DNA from: Eleftheria terrae
GTDB lineage: Bacteria; Pseudomonadota; Gammaproteobacteria; Burkholderiales; Burkholderiaceae_C
Direction: 5' to 3'
Assembly (NCBI RefSeq): GCF_030419005.1
Contig: NZ_CP106951.1
Coordinates: 1,674,001 to 1,738,000 of the forward strand
DNA length: 64,000 nucleotides
This document shows, piece after piece, positions 27,188-37,460 of this stretch (the first letter of the stretch is position 1; each line of letters begins with the position of its first letter). Both the position numbers and the translations under genes were made by a program. A model generated the notes under the pieces. That model saw only the letters and a program-made list of their open reading frames with translations, had not been told where the DNA came from and ran no database searches.

Positions 27188-27759
27188 GTGAGTGAATAGA
27201 GATCGAAGACCTCGCGCCAGGCTGCGAGCTTGCGCTCGAAGCTCCACGAGGCATTGGCCGGGCTGGTGGACGGCAGCCGGTGCACCGGCAGGCCCAGCCC
27301 GCGGGTGATGGGCATCGAGCGGGCCGACTCGCCGCCGTTGTGCGCCAGCGCCCGCAGGCCCGGCGCGTGCTGGCGCAGGCCGGGCAGGTCGTTCAGCTCG
27401 GCGTCCTCGATGGCGCTGTCCAGGCTGCCCTCGCGGCGGCAGCGGGCATAGACGTCCCAGATGCCGAGCCCGCGCTCGCGCACCACGGCCAGGCGCTCGG
27501 CATACGGCAGCCTCGGCAGATCCAGCCCCCACAGCGCGGACAGGATCGGCCAGAAGTGGTTGCGCGGATGGGCGTAGTACTGCTGCGCCTGCAGCGAAGC
27601 CACGCTGGGGAAGCTGCCCAGCACCACCAGGCGGGTCTGTGGCCCGAGCACCGGGGCCAGGCCCTGCAGGGGCACGGCCGCCGGGTCGGCGGCGCGCGGA
27701 GCCGGCCCGCCGCCGCCCCCGGCCCGGGCAGCGCCCGCGCGGCGCGGCGCCCGGCTCAT
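27184..27759 (-). CDS. DNA-deoxyinosine glycosylase (uracil-DNA glycosylase superfamily)
   Basis: A 191-residue protein. Members of this group excise deoxyinosine (hypoxanthine) from DNA in base-excision repair. The key block is LGSFPSVASLQAQQYYAHP followed by RNHFWPILSALWG, with PSTSPANASWSF as the C-terminal signature. The N-terminal 35 residues are Ala/Gly/Pro/Arg-rich and poorly conserved, so the start is the weakest point; translation from 27759 overlaps the tatD stop by four bases. The gene sits in a chain tatD, glycosylase, spermidine-synthase-like, all close together. Confidence 0.82.
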   Translation of the reverse strand: MSRAPRRAGAARAGGGGGPAPRAADPAAVPLQGLAPVLGPQTRLVVLGSFPSVASLQAQQYYAHPRNHFWPILSALWGLDLPRLPYAERLAVVRERGLGIWDVYARCRREGSLDSAIEDAELNDLPGLRQHAPGLRALAHNGGESARSMPITRGLGLPVHRLPSTSPANASWSFERKLAAWREVFDLYSLT

Positions 27760-28577
27760 GCGGCGCCCACCAGGCCGGCCAGGCGCGGCAATGCCGCCAG
27801 CGCATTGGCCTGCGTCTGGCGCTGCAGCTCGGCCAGGCTGGTGCCCCGCAGGCGAGCGAGCTCGGCCGCGATGCGGGGCAGCTCGGCCGGTTCGTTGCGG
27901 CTGGCCTCGCCGGCGGCGCGTTGCCCGGCGGTCTTGTAGAGCCAGTGCGGCGGAATGTCGGGCGCGTCGGTCTCCAGCACCAGGCTCTCGGCCGGCAGGC
28001 CGGCGGCCAGCCGGCGGATCTGCAAGGCCCGCTCGAAGGTCAGCGCCCCGCCAAAGCCCAGCTTGAAGCCCAGCCCGATGAAGCTGCGGGCCTGTTGCTC
28101 GCTGCCGTTGAAGGCATGTGCGATGCCGCCGGGCACCTCGATGCGCCGCAGCTGCTGCAGCACCGCGTCCACCGCGCGCCGTGAATGGAGCAGCACCGGC
28201 AGGCCGAACTCGCGGGCCAGCTTCAGCTGGCCGCTGTACAGGTGGTCCTGCCTCGCGCGGTCGAGCCCGGGCAGGAACAGGTCGAGGCCGATCTCGCCCA
28301 CCGCCACCAGCCGCGGGTCGTCGCACCGGGCCGCGAGTGCGCTGCGCAGGCGCTCCAGCGCATCGTCCGGCTCGCTGTTGGCAAGGATGGGGTGGATGCC
28401 AAGCGCATAGCTCAAGCCATGCGCGTGCGCCAAGGCCTGCACGGCGTCGAAGTTGCCGCAGCCCACCGCCGGCAGCACCACCTGGCCCACGCCGGCGGCA
28501 CGGGCGCGCTCGATCATCGCCGGGCGGTCGGCGTCGAACTCGCTCGCGTCGAGGTGGGCGTGCGTGTCGATCCACAT
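27756..28577 (-). CDS. tatD: TatD-family metal-dependent hydrolase
   Basis: A 273-residue amidohydrolase-fold protein. TatD proteins are metal-dependent DNases linked to DNA repair and turnover. The metal ligands are visible in WIDTHAHLD (HxH), EIGLD (Glu), LLHSRRA (His), IAHAFNGS (His) and ETDAPDIPP (Asp). The ATG at 28577 is chosen because MWIDTHAHLD is the family start; the frame is open upstream but overlaps lolD. Its stop overlaps the glycosylase start by four bases, so the two repair proteins appear translationally coupled. Confidence 0.88.
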   Translation of the reverse strand: MWIDTHAHLDASEFDADRPAMIERARAAGVGQVVLPAVGCGNFDAVQALAHAHGLSYALGIHPILANSEPDDALERLRSALAARCDDPRLVAVGEIGLDLFLPGLDRARQDHLYSGQLKLAREFGLPVLLHSRRAVDAVLQQLRRIEVPGGIAHAFNGSEQQARSFIGLGFKLGFGGALTFERALQIRRLAAGLPAESLVLETDAPDIPPHWLYKTAGQRAAGEASRNEPAELPRIAAELARLRGTSLAELQRQTQANALAALPRLAGLVGAA

Positions 28578-28596
28578 CACGGCGCCGCGCCTCCGC

Positions 28597-29263
<667 letters not shown>

Positions 29264-29271
<8 letters not shown>

Positions 29272-30520
29272 AGCGCAGCGCCTCCGCCGGTTGCACGCGG
29301 CTGGCGCGCCAGCTCGGATAGAGGGTGGCCAGGAAGGCCAGCACCAGCGAGATCAGTGCGATGGGCACGATGTCGCCGGCCTGCGGGTCGCTGGGCATGC
29401 GGGTGATCAGGTAGATGCTGCCGGGCAGGAACTTGGCCCGGAAGACGGTTTCTAGGAAAGGCACGATGACGTCGATGTTGCAGGCCACCAGCAGGCCGAA
29501 CAGCACGCCGCTGGCGGTGCCGATCACGCCCGAGACTGCGCCCTGCACCATGAAGATGCGCATGATCGAGCGTGGGCTCGCGCCCAGGGTGCGCAGGATG
29601 GCGATGTCGGCCCGCTTGTCGGTCACCGTCATGACCAGCGTCGACACCAGGTTGAAGGCCGCCACCGCGACGATCAACGTCAGGATGATGAAGAGCATGC
29701 GCTTTTCCAGCTGCACCGCGTCGTACCAGTGGCGATTGGTGCGGGTCCAGTCGCTGATCAACAGGTCGCCGGTCAGCTGGCGGCTCAGGTCGTCGGCCAC
29801 CTCGCGAGCCTGGTGCACGTCGCGCAGCCGCAGCTGCACGCCGATCGGGCCTTCCACCCGGAACAGCTTGGCGGCATCGTCCACGTGCATCAGCGCCAGG
29901 CCGTTGTCGTACTCGTAGTGGCCGGCGCTGAAGATGCCGACCACCGTCATCTGCTTGAGGCGCGGCACCACGCCGGCCGGTGTCATCTGGCCGCTGGGCG
30001 AGACCAGCGTGACCTTGTCACCCTCGTTCACGCCCAGGCCACGCGCCAGCTCGGCGCCGAGCACGATGCCCCAGCCGCCGGGCACCAGGCGCTTGAGCAC
30101 GGTGTCCTTGAGCTGGGCCGCCAGCGGCGTCACCTTCGGTTCCTCGGCCGGCGAGATGCCGCGCACCAGGCTGCCGCGCATCTCGTCGCCGCGCGCCAGC
30201 AGCGCCTGCGCGGCGATGTAGGGCGCCGCCCCCACCACCTGCGGGTGCCGGCTGGCCTGGGCCGCCACGTCGTGCCAGTCCGGCAGCGCCTGGCCGCCGG
30301 CGGCATAGACCTCGATGTGCGAGATCACCGAGAGCATGCGGTCGCGCACCTCCTTCTGGAAGCCGTTCATCACCGACAGCACGATGATGAGCGCAGCCAC
30401 GCCCAGGCCGATGCCCAGCATCGAGACGCCGGAGATGAAGGAAATGAAGCCATTGCGCCGGGTGGCGCGGCCGGCGCGCGTGTAGCGCCAGCCGATGTGC
30501 AGTTCGTAGGGCCAGTTCAT
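29264..30520 (-). CDS. lolC: Lipoprotein-releasing permease LolC/LolE
   Basis: A 418-residue inner-membrane permease of the Lol system. It has one N-terminal membrane segment ([28 protein letters not shown], shortened here to its core), a large periplasmic domain, and three C-terminal segments ([21 protein letters not shown], the [14 protein letters not shown] region and [19 protein letters not shown]). The N-terminal [13 protein letters not shown] is the family start. It transfers lipoproteins to LolA. Only one permease gene is present next to lolD, so this may be a LolF-like homodimeric version, or LolE lies elsewhere. Confidence 0.92.
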
Positions 30521-30621
30521 GAGTGGTCTTGCGGCGCAGCCGACAAAAATGCGCCGATTCCGCGAAGCGTTCGATGCTAACCGAGCCGACCGCCGTCGCC
30601 GGCCCCCGATAATTGAGCCCC

Positions 30622-31554
30622 ATGCACCTGCTGATTCCCCATGCCTCGGCCTTGTCAGACGCCTGCCGGCACACCTTGAAGGACTTGCAGCTGCCGGTAC
30701 TGACCCAGGTCCTGGCCCAGCTGTCGCCGGCCTGGCGCAGCGAAGGCGACGAATACTCCCTGTCCCCCCCGCACGAGCGCGCGCTGGCGCGGGCGCTGGG
30801 CCTGAGCGGCCCGGACGGCGGCCTGCCCTGGGCAGCCTGGCTGGCCCAGCGCGACGGCATTGCCACCGGCGACCTGGCCTGGGGCCTGCTGACGCCGGTG
30901 CACTGGCATGTCGGCACCGACCAGGTCAGCATGCTGCCGCCGGAGGCGCTGCAGCTGCAGGAAGACGAGTCGCGCGAGCTGATGGAGGCGGTGCGCGAGC
31001 TGTTCGAGTCCGAAGGCTATGTGATGGTCTGGGGCGCCCCGACCCGCTGGTACCTGGCGCACGAGAGCCTGGCCGAGCTGCCCACCGCCTCGCCGGACCG
31101 CGTGGTCGGCCGCAACGTCGAGGCCTGGATGCCCGAGCATGCCGCCGCGCGCCGCATCCGCCGCCTGCAGAACGAAGTACAGATGCTTCTCTACACCCAT
31201 CCGCTGACCGACCGCCGCGTCGAGCGCGGCGCACTGCCGGTGAACACCTTCTGGCTCAGTGGCTGCGGCCCGGCACAGCCGGCGCTGGCGCCGCCCGCGC
31301 TGGTGGTGGACGAGCGCCTGCGCGCCGGCCTGATGGGCGACGACTGGGCCGCCTGGGCCGAGGCCTGGGCCGAGCTGGAGCGCGGCCCGCTCACGCTGGC
31401 ACTGGCGGCGCTGCGGCGCGGCGCGCCGGTGCGGGTCACGCTGTGCGGCGAGCGCAGCGCCCAGGACTTCGAGCCGGCACCCAGTGGCTGGTGGGCGCGC
31501 CTGAAGCGCCACTGGCACCGGCCGCAGCCGGCCGACGTGCTCCTGAACCTGTGA
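30622..31554 (+). CDS. Conserved hypothetical protein (sometimes labelled cofactor-independent phosphoglycerate mutase)
   Basis: A 310-residue protein beginning MHLLIPHASALSDAC. It is widely found next to recJ in beta-proteobacteria. Some database entries name it phosphoglycerate mutase, but I see no metal-binding phosphatase motifs to support that. Recognisable blocks are HWHVGTDQVSMLPPEALQLQ, ESEGYVMVWGAPTRWYLAHE and the C-terminal NTFWLSGCG. No signal peptide or membrane segment is present. The ATG at 30622 is used; a TTG three codons earlier is possible. It is divergent from lolC and followed by recJ after 20 bases, so cotranscription is likely. Confidence 0.7.
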   Translation: MHLLIPHASALSDACRHTLKDLQLPVLTQVLAQLSPAWRSEGDEYSLSPPHERALARALGLSGPDGGLPWAAWLAQRDGIATGDLAWGLLTPVHWHVGTDQVSMLPPEALQLQEDESRELMEAVRELFESEGYVMVWGAPTRWYLAHESLAELPTASPDRVVGRNVEAWMPEHAAARRIRRLQNEVQMLLYTHPLTDRRVERGALPVNTFWLSGCGPAQPALAPPALVVDERLRAGLMGDDWAAWAEAWAELERGPLTLALAALRRGAPVRVTLCGERSAQDFEPAPSGWWARLKRHWHRPQPADVLLNL

Positions 31555-31574
31555 AGAATGAGAAGTTGGCGTCC

Positions 31575-33287
31575 ATGAAGATCACCTCCCGAGACATCCC
31601 GCCGCGCGCCGCCTGGGCGCTGGAACAGGCGGGCGTGCACCCGCTGCTGGCGCGCCTGTTCGCGGCCCGCGGCATCGCCAGCTCCGACGACCTGGACGAT
31701 TCGCTGGCCCGCCTGCTGCCCCCCGACACCCTGCACGGGGCCGACGACGCGGCGCGCTTCCTGGCCGACGCCATCGCCGCCGGCAAGCGCATCTGCGTCG
31801 TGGCCGACTACGACTGCGACGGCGCCACCGCCTGCGCGGTGGCGCTGCGCGGCCTGGCCCTGCTGGGCGCGCGGCCCGAGCACCTCAGCTACGTGGTGCC
31901 CGACCGCGCCGTGCACGGCTACGGGCTGTCACCAGCAGTGGTCGAGCTGGCGATGGGGCGCCAGCCCGACGTGCTGCTGACGGTGGACAACGGCATCGCC
32001 AGCCTGCAGGGCGTGCAGCACGCCCGCGCGCTGGGCCTGGAGGTGGTCATCACCGACCACCACCTGCCCGCGGTGGTGGACGACCGGCTGGTGCTGCCCG
32101 AGGCGACCGTCATCGTCAACCCCAACCAGCCGGCCTGCGGCTTCGGCAGCAAGTGCCTGGCCGGTGTCGGCGTGATGTTCTACGTGCTGCTGGCGGTGCG
32201 CGCCGAGCTGCGCCGCCGCGGCGCCTTCAGCCCGCAGGAGCAGCCGCGGCTGGACACCCTGCTCGACCTGGTGGCCCTGGGCACGGTGGCCGATGTGGTC
32301 AAGCTGGACGCCAACAACCGCCGGCTGGTCGCGCAAGGCCTCAAGCGCATCCGTGCCGGCCGCATGCAACCCGGCGTGGCGGCCCTGTTTGCCGCGGCCA
32401 AGCGCGAGCCGGCCCGCGCCAGCAGCTTCGACTTCGGCTTTGCACTCGGCCCGCGCATCAACGCAGCCGGCCGGCTGGCCGACATGACGCTGGGCATCGA
32501 ATGCCTGCTCACCGACGACCCGCAACGGGCCGCCGAGCTGGCCCAGACGCTGGACGGCATCAACCGCGAGCGGCGCGACGTCGAGGCTGGCATGCGCGAG
32601 CAGGCCGAAGCGATGCTGGAGATGCTGATGCCCGAGGACGAGCCGCCGCCCGCGCTGGCCATCTTCGACCCGGACTTCCACGAAGGCGTGGTCGGCATCG
32701 TGGCCTCGCGGCTGAAGGACAAGCTGCACCGCCCGACCTTCGTCTTCGCCCTGGGGCAGGATGGGCTGCTCAAGGGCTCGGGCCGCTCCATCCCGGGCTT
32801 TCACCTGCGGGACGCGCTCGACCTGGTGAGCAAGCGCCACCCCGGCGTGCTGAAGAAGTTCGGCGGCCATGCCATGGCGGCCGGCTGCACGCTGGAGGAA
32901 GAGGACTTCGAGCTGTTCGAGCAGGCCTTCCAGCAAGTGGCGCACGAATGGCTGGACCCGGCCCTGCTGGCCCGCACCGTGACCACCGACGGCCCGCTGG
33001 AGCCGCGCTGGTTCGCGCCCGAGGTGGTGCAGGCCATCGAGCGCGAGGTGTGGGGCCAGTCCTTCGAAGCGCCGGTGTTCAGCGACGAGGTCGAGATCGT
33101 CTCGCAGCGCATCGTCGGCGAACGCCACCTCAAGCTCACGGTGCGCTGCGGCGGTGCGGTGCGCGAGGCGATCTGGTTCGGCCGCAGCGAGCCGGTGCCC
33201 GAGCGCAGCGTGCTGGCTTACCGCCTGTCGCTGGACGAGTTCAACGGCGCGCAGCGGGTACAGATGGTGGTGGAAGCGCTGGCCTGA
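31575..33287 (+). CDS. recJ: Single-stranded-DNA-specific exonuclease RecJ
   Basis: A 570-residue DHH-superfamily 5'-3' exonuclease acting in recombination and mismatch repair. The DHH core is visible as VVADYDCDGATACAVAL (motif I), LLTVDNGIAS (motif II), VITDHHLP (motif III) and LVALGTVADVV (motif IV); the DHHA1 domain contains GRSIPGFHLRDAL and KKFGGHAMAAG. A C-terminal OB-fold is present. The ATG at 31575 gives the normal RecJ N-terminus (ITSRDIPPRAAWAL); the long open frame upstream overlaps the previous gene and is not coding. Confidence 0.95.
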   Translation: MKITSRDIPPRAAWALEQAGVHPLLARLFAARGIASSDDLDDSLARLLPPDTLHGADDAARFLADAIAAGKRICVVADYDCDGATACAVALRGLALLGARPEHLSYVVPDRAVHGYGLSPAVVELAMGRQPDVLLTVDNGIASLQGVQHARALGLEVVITDHHLPAVVDDRLVLPEATVIVNPNQPACGFGSKCLAGVGVMFYVLLAVRAELRRRGAFSPQEQPRLDTLLDLVALGTVADVVKLDANNRRLVAQGLKRIRAGRMQPGVAALFAAAKREPARASSFDFGFALGPRINAAGRLADMTLGIECLLTDDPQRAAELAQTLDGINRERRDVEAGMREQAEAMLEMLMPEDEPPPALAIFDPDFHEGVVGIVASRLKDKLHRPTFVFALGQDGLLKGSGRSIPGFHLRDALDLVSKRHPGVLKKFGGHAMAAGCTLEEEDFELFEQAFQQVAHEWLDPALLARTVTTDGPLEPRWFAPEVVQAIEREVWGQSFEAPVFSDEVEIVSQRIVGERHLKLTVRCGGAVREAIWFGRSEPVPERSVLAYRLSLDEFNGAQRVQMVVEALA

Positions 33288-33404
33288 GCCCGGGCGCCGC
33301 CGGACAGCGCCGAAGGGACGCGGCGCAAGGGCGCCGTTTACCGTTCGTTTCTTCGCTGTCCCGGCTCCGGATACCCTGGCGCTTTCCACAGCAGAAGTGC
33401 CGCC

Positions 33405-34637
33405 ATGGAACTGACCGACGCCCCCTGCCAACCCGAACGCCGGCGCGCGCTTGCGCGACTGGCTGCCTTGAGCGCGCTTGCCGCGACCGGTTTGTCCGCC
33501 TGTGGCGGCGGTTCCGGCGGCGATGACGAGCAACCGACCGAGCCGCCACCTCCCGGGCCACCGCCGCCGTCACCCGGCCCGCTACGCACCGCCTCGCTGG
33601 CCAGCGGCCTGCAGTACCCCTGGAGCCTGTGTTTCCTGCCTGACGGCCGGCTGCTGGTCACGGAGAAGACCGGCCAGCTGCGGCTGCTGAGCACCAACAC
33701 CGGCGGCCGCGGGCAGGCCGTCTCCGGCCTGCCGGCCGCGCGGTACAGCGGCCAGGGCGGCTTGCTGGACGTGGTGCTCGACCCCGCCTTCGCCAGCAAC
33801 CGGCTCATCTATGTGAGCTACACCGAAGCCGAGGGCGACCTGAACGGACTGGCCGTGGTACGCGGCGTCCTGAGTGCCGATGCCACCCGGGTGAGCGAGA
33901 CCGAGGTCATCTTTCGCCAGACGCCCAAGTTCGCCGGCAACCAGCACTACGGCGGGCGGCTGGCCTTCCGTAGCGACGGCACGCTGTTCATCACCCTCGG
34001 CGAGCGCTTCCTCCACAAGGAAGAAGCACAGAACCTCGGCAGCTACCTCGGCAAGGTTGCCCGCATTCACAGCGACGGCCGTATCCCGGCCGACAACCCC
34101 TTCGTCGGCGTCGCCGGCGCGATGCCGGCGCTGTGGAGCCTCGGCCACCGCAACCCGCAGGGCGCGGCAGTGCACCCCGACACCGGCGAGCTGTGGCTGT
34201 GCGAGCATGGCCCGCAGGGCGGCGACGAGATCAACATCGCGCGTCCCGGCCGCAACCATGGCTGGCCCAACGTGAGCTACGGCTGCCCCTACGAGGTGGA
34301 AGAACCGTCCGACGCCTGCCGCATCGGCGGCGGCGTGCATGCGCCTCTGTACGTCGAGCCGCTGACCACCTGGGGCCCGCCCTCGATCGCGCCGAGCGGC
34401 CTGGCCTTCTACACCGGCAACCGCTTCCCGGAATGGCGCGGCCACCTCTTCACCGGCGCGTTGGCCGGCAAGGCGCTGTGGCGGCTGCAGTTCGACGGCG
34501 ATCGCATGGTGAATCGCGAGGCGCTGCTGACCGGTCTCAACGCGCGCATCCGGGACGTGCGCCAGGGCCCGGACGGCTGGCTCTACATCCTCACCGACGA
34601 AGCGTCCAGCGGCCGCGTGCTGCGCGTCGAACGCTGA
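33405..34637 (+). CDS. PQQ-dependent sugar dehydrogenase, paralog 1 (lipoprotein)
   Basis: A 410-residue member of the soluble quinoprotein glucose dehydrogenase / Asd-YliI beta-propeller family. The N-terminus has a lipobox (TGLSAC, Cys33) and a proline-rich linker, so it should be a periplasm-facing lipoprotein. The catalytic base His181 is in NQHYGGRLAF, the counterpart of His144 of A. calcoaceticus glucose dehydrogenase. The PQQ/Ca2+ sites are expected near LGHRNPQG and [10 protein letters not shown]. It would oxidise an aldose with PQQ as electron acceptor. It heads three tandem paralogs, which all read in one direction. Confidence 0.87.
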   Translation: MELTDAPCQPERRRALARLAALSALAATGLSACGGGSGGDDEQPTEPPPPGPPPPSPGPLRTASLASGLQYPWSLCFLPDGRLLVTEKTGQLRLLSTNTGGRGQAVSGLPAARYSGQGGLLDVVLDPAFASNRLIYVSYTEAEGDLNGLAVVRGVLSADATRVSETEVIFRQTPKFAGNQHYGGRLAFRSDGTLFITLGERFLHKEEAQNLGSYLGKVARIHSDGRIPADNPFVGVAGAMPALWSLGHRNPQGAAVHPDTGELWLCEHGPQGGDEINIARPGRNHGWPNVSYGCPYEVEEPSDACRIGGGVHAPLYVEPLTTWGPPSIAPSGLAFYTGNRFPEWRGHLFTGALAGKALWRLQFDGDRMVNREALLTGLNARIRDVRQGPDGWLYILTDEASSGRVLRVER

Positions 34638-34688
34638 CGCGCCAGGGCAGCCCCCGGGCCGCCCCCCTACCCCCTGCCGCGAGGCCCG

Positions 34689-35921
34689 ATGGCTGCTGCC
34701 CGCTTTCCCTTTTTCCCTGCCGGCCCGGCTTCGCCACGCCGGCGACACGCCTTGCGCCGCCTGGCCGGCCTGGCCGCGGCCACCTGCACGCCGGCCCGCA
34801 GTGCCGCACTCGCAGCGGCACTGGCCGGCGGCGCCGCGGCGCAGGCGGACGGCTTGCGCGCCTGGCCGGTGGCCCACGGGCTGGAACTGCCCTGGGGCAT
34901 GGCCTTCCTGCCCGACGGCCGGCTGCTGGTCACCGAGCGGCCCGGCCGGCTGCGCCTGGTGACGCCGGGCGATCCGGCGCCGGCACCGCTGCTCGGGCCA
35001 ATTCCTGCAGTCGACGCGCGCGGCCATGGCGGCCTGCTCGACGTGGTGATCGACCCGGGCTTTGCCGGCAACCGGCGGATCTACCTGTCCTACAGCCAGG
35101 CCTGCGGCACGCCGGAAGCACCGCTCACCGGCCTGGCGGTGGCGAGCGCCCGGCTCGACGCCGACGCCGGCCGGCTGGAAGACGTGCAGATGATCTTCCA
35201 CCAGGCCCCGGCCGCCGAGAGCACCGAGAACCTCGGCGGCCGGCTGGCCGTCACGCCCGGCGGCCTGCTGTTCATCACCGTGGGCGACCGACGCGAGGCT
35301 GCTGAGCGGGTGCACGCCCAGGACCTCGCGTATCACCACGGCAAGGTGCTGCGCATCCACACCGACGGCAGCGTGCCGGCCGACAACCCGTTCGTCGACA
35401 CGCCCGGCGCGCTGCCCGAGATCTGGAGCTACGGCCACCGCAACCCCCAGGGGGCCACCCTGCACCCGGCCTCGCAGGAATTGTGGACCTGCGAGCACGG
35501 CCCCTTCGGCGGCGACGAGGTCAACATCACGCGCCAGGGCCGCAACTATGGCTGGCCCGTCATCAGCCACGGCTGCGAATACGACAACTGCGCCACCATC
35601 GGCGAGGGCCCAAGCAAGGACGGCATGGAGCAGCCGCTGCTGCACTGGGGCGCGCCGTCGGTGGCGCCGAGCAACCTGCTGCTGTACACCAGCGAGCGCT
35701 TCCCGCAGTGGCGCGGCAACCTGTTCGTCACCACGCTGGCCGGCCTGGCGCTGTGGCGCATCGAGCTGGGCGGCAGCCCGACAGAGCCGGAAGTGCTGCG
35801 CCGCGAGCCGCTGCTGGTCGGCCTGGGCCAGCGCCTGCGCGACCTGCAGCAAGGCCCCGACGGTGGCCTCTACCTGCTGACCGACGGCGCGCCGGCGAGC
35901 GTGTTGCGGCTGGAAGACTGA
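34689..35921 (+). CDS. PQQ-dependent sugar dehydrogenase, paralog 2 (catalytic His replaced)
   Basis: A 410-residue paralog of the neighbouring gene. The N-terminus SPRRRHALRRLAGLAAATC is Arg-rich and hydrophobic, compatible with a signal peptide, possibly Tat-type, with cleavage near GAAAQA. The block where the catalytic His should be reads STENLGGRLAV, so Asn181 replaces His; the flanking GGRL is kept. YGHRNPQG and CEHGPFGGDE remain. Without the base the enzyme may be inactive or have a changed reaction. It lies 51 bases after paralog 1, and its distance from the other paralogs suggests an old duplication rather than a recent one. Confidence 0.83.
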   Translation: MAAARFPFFPAGPASPRRRHALRRLAGLAAATCTPARSAALAAALAGGAAAQADGLRAWPVAHGLELPWGMAFLPDGRLLVTERPGRLRLVTPGDPAPAPLLGPIPAVDARGHGGLLDVVIDPGFAGNRRIYLSYSQACGTPEAPLTGLAVASARLDADAGRLEDVQMIFHQAPAAESTENLGGRLAVTPGGLLFITVGDRREAAERVHAQDLAYHHGKVLRIHTDGSVPADNPFVDTPGALPEIWSYGHRNPQGATLHPASQELWTCEHGPFGGDEVNITRQGRNYGWPVISHGCEYDNCATIGEGPSKDGMEQPLLHWGAPSVAPSNLLLYTSERFPQWRGNLFVTTLAGLALWRIELGGSPTEPEVLRREPLLVGLGQRLRDLQQGPDGGLYLLTDGAPASVLRLED

Positions 35922-36230
35922 GCGCGGCCGCTGCAGCCTGCCGGACGGCCGCGCGGCCCTGGCGGGTTCGCGCCCGGGCACCGATCGGCCGGCGCCATCG
36001 GGACACGGGCTCAAAGGGGGAGCCGACCGGCCCGGCGCCTCGCCGCGGCCGCCCGAGCGGCACCCTCCGCGGCATCCCGGCAACGCGCCGCCCGGGGCTG
36101 ATGGCCGCCTGAGGTGCTGCTGGCCTGCCTGCCCGCGGCGCCGCGCGTCGCTGGACGCCTGCATCGCTTGGCAGCCGTGGGCACCTTGTTGCAGGATGTG
36201 GGTTTACCCCACCTGTACATGGAGATCTGT
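35922..36230. other. Intergenic region before PQQ paralog 3
   Basis: About 310 bases, extremely GC-rich. It holds a small hairpin GTGGG-TTTAC-CCCAC near 36199-36213 just before the next gene. I see no gene or strong promoter. Confidence 0.4.
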
Positions 36231-37385
36231 ATGCCACGCCGGCCCCGTCCTCTCCTTTGCGCCGTGCTGCAGCGCCCCCGGCGGCTGCCGAGCGCGCTGC
36301 TGGCCGCAGCGGCGGTCTGGGCCGCGGTGGCGGGCGGCACGGCCGGCGCCGCCGAGCGCCTGAAAACCGTGGCCGTGGCGCGCGGGCTGCAGTACCCGTG
36401 GGGGCTGGCTTTCCTGCCCGACGGCCGCATGCTGGTCACCGAGCGGCCCGGGCGGCTGCGCATCGTCTCGGCCCGCGGCGAGCTGAGCCCGCCGGTGCAG
36501 GGCCTGCCCGCGGTGGACAGCGGCGGCCAGGGCGGGCTGCTCGACGTGGCCCTCGACCCGCATTACGCCGAGAACGGCTGGATCTACCTCAGCTATGCCG
36601 AACCGGGCGACGGCGGCAACGGCACCGCGGTAGCGCGCGCCAAGCTGCAGGGCCAGCGGCTCACCGACCTGAGCGTGATCTTTCGCCAGTCGCCCAAGTT
36701 CAAGGGCGGCAACCATTTCGGCTCCCGCCTGGTCTTCGGCCGCGACGGCCGGCTCTTCATCACGCTGGGCGACCGCTTCAGCTTGCGCCAGCAGGCGCAG
36801 TCGGCCGGCGACACCATCGGCAAGGTCGTGCGCATCGAGCCCGACGGCCGCGTGCCGGCCGACAACCCGCTGGTGGGCAAGCCCGGCGCGCGGCCCGAGA
36901 TCTGGAGCTGGGGCCACCGCAACATCCAGGGTGCCGCCCTGCATCCGCAGACCGGTGAGCTCTGGACCCACGAGCACGGCCCGCAGGGCGGCGACGAGGT
37001 CAACCTCACCGAACGGGGCAAGAACTATGGCTGGCCGGTGATCACCTACGGCCGTGAATACGGCACCGGCTTCAAGATCGGCGAAGGCACGGCCAAGGAC
37101 GGCATGGAGCAGCCGCTGGTGCACTGGGTGCCGTCGATCGCGCCCAGCGGCATGGCCTTCCTCACCAGCGACCGCTACCCAGGCTGGCAAGGCAGCCTGT
37201 TCGTCGGTGCGCTGCGCGCGCAGGTGCTGGTGCGGCTGGAGCTCGACGGCCGCAAGGTGGTGCGTGAAGAGCGCCTGTTGCAGAACCTGCACGAGCGCAT
37301 TCGGGACGTGCGCCAGGGGACCGACGGCTGGCTCTACCTGCTCACCGACAGCGAAGACGGGAAGGTGCTGCGCGTCGAGCGCTGA
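36231..37385 (+). CDS. PQQ-dependent sugar dehydrogenase, paralog 3
   Basis: A 384-residue member of the same family, with a conventional signal peptide ([20 protein letters not shown], cleavage after AGA). The catalytic His162 lies in [11 protein letters not shown] and WGHRNIQG plus [10 protein letters not shown] carry the conserved PQQ-binding segments, so it should be an active periplasmic quinoprotein that oxidises an aldose. ATG at 36231 is preferred to 36219 because GGAG is 7 nt upstream. No PQQ biosynthesis gene is visible in the window, so the cofactor comes from elsewhere or the medium. Confidence 0.87.
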   Translation: MPRRPRPLLCAVLQRPRRLPSALLAAAAVWAAVAGGTAGAAERLKTVAVARGLQYPWGLAFLPDGRMLVTERPGRLRIVSARGELSPPVQGLPAVDSGGQGGLLDVALDPHYAENGWIYLSYAEPGDGGNGTAVARAKLQGQRLTDLSVIFRQSPKFKGGNHFGSRLVFGRDGRLFITLGDRFSLRQQAQSAGDTIGKVVRIEPDGRVPADNPLVGKPGARPEIWSWGHRNIQGAALHPQTGELWTHEHGPQGGDEVNLTERGKNYGWPVITYGREYGTGFKIGEGTAKDGMEQPLVHWVPSIAPSGMAFLTSDRYPGWQGSLFVGALRAQVLVRLELDGRKVVREERLLQNLHERIRDVRQGTDGWLYLLTDSEDGKVLRVER

Positions 37386-37460
37386 GGCCGCTGCGGCCGC
37401 CGGGCAAGGCCTTTGCCCGGAAGGGAAGCGCACGGTCGTTCACCTCCCTACAATGCAGTG

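Noticed and set aside
30519..31574. Extension of the recJ frame far upstream
   Set aside because: It overlaps the preceding gene in another frame; ATG 31575 gives the normal RecJ start.
33582..36164. 860-codon minus-strand frame opposite the PQQ dehydrogenases
   Set aside because: Shows internal repetition only because it is antisense to paralogous genes; no family match.
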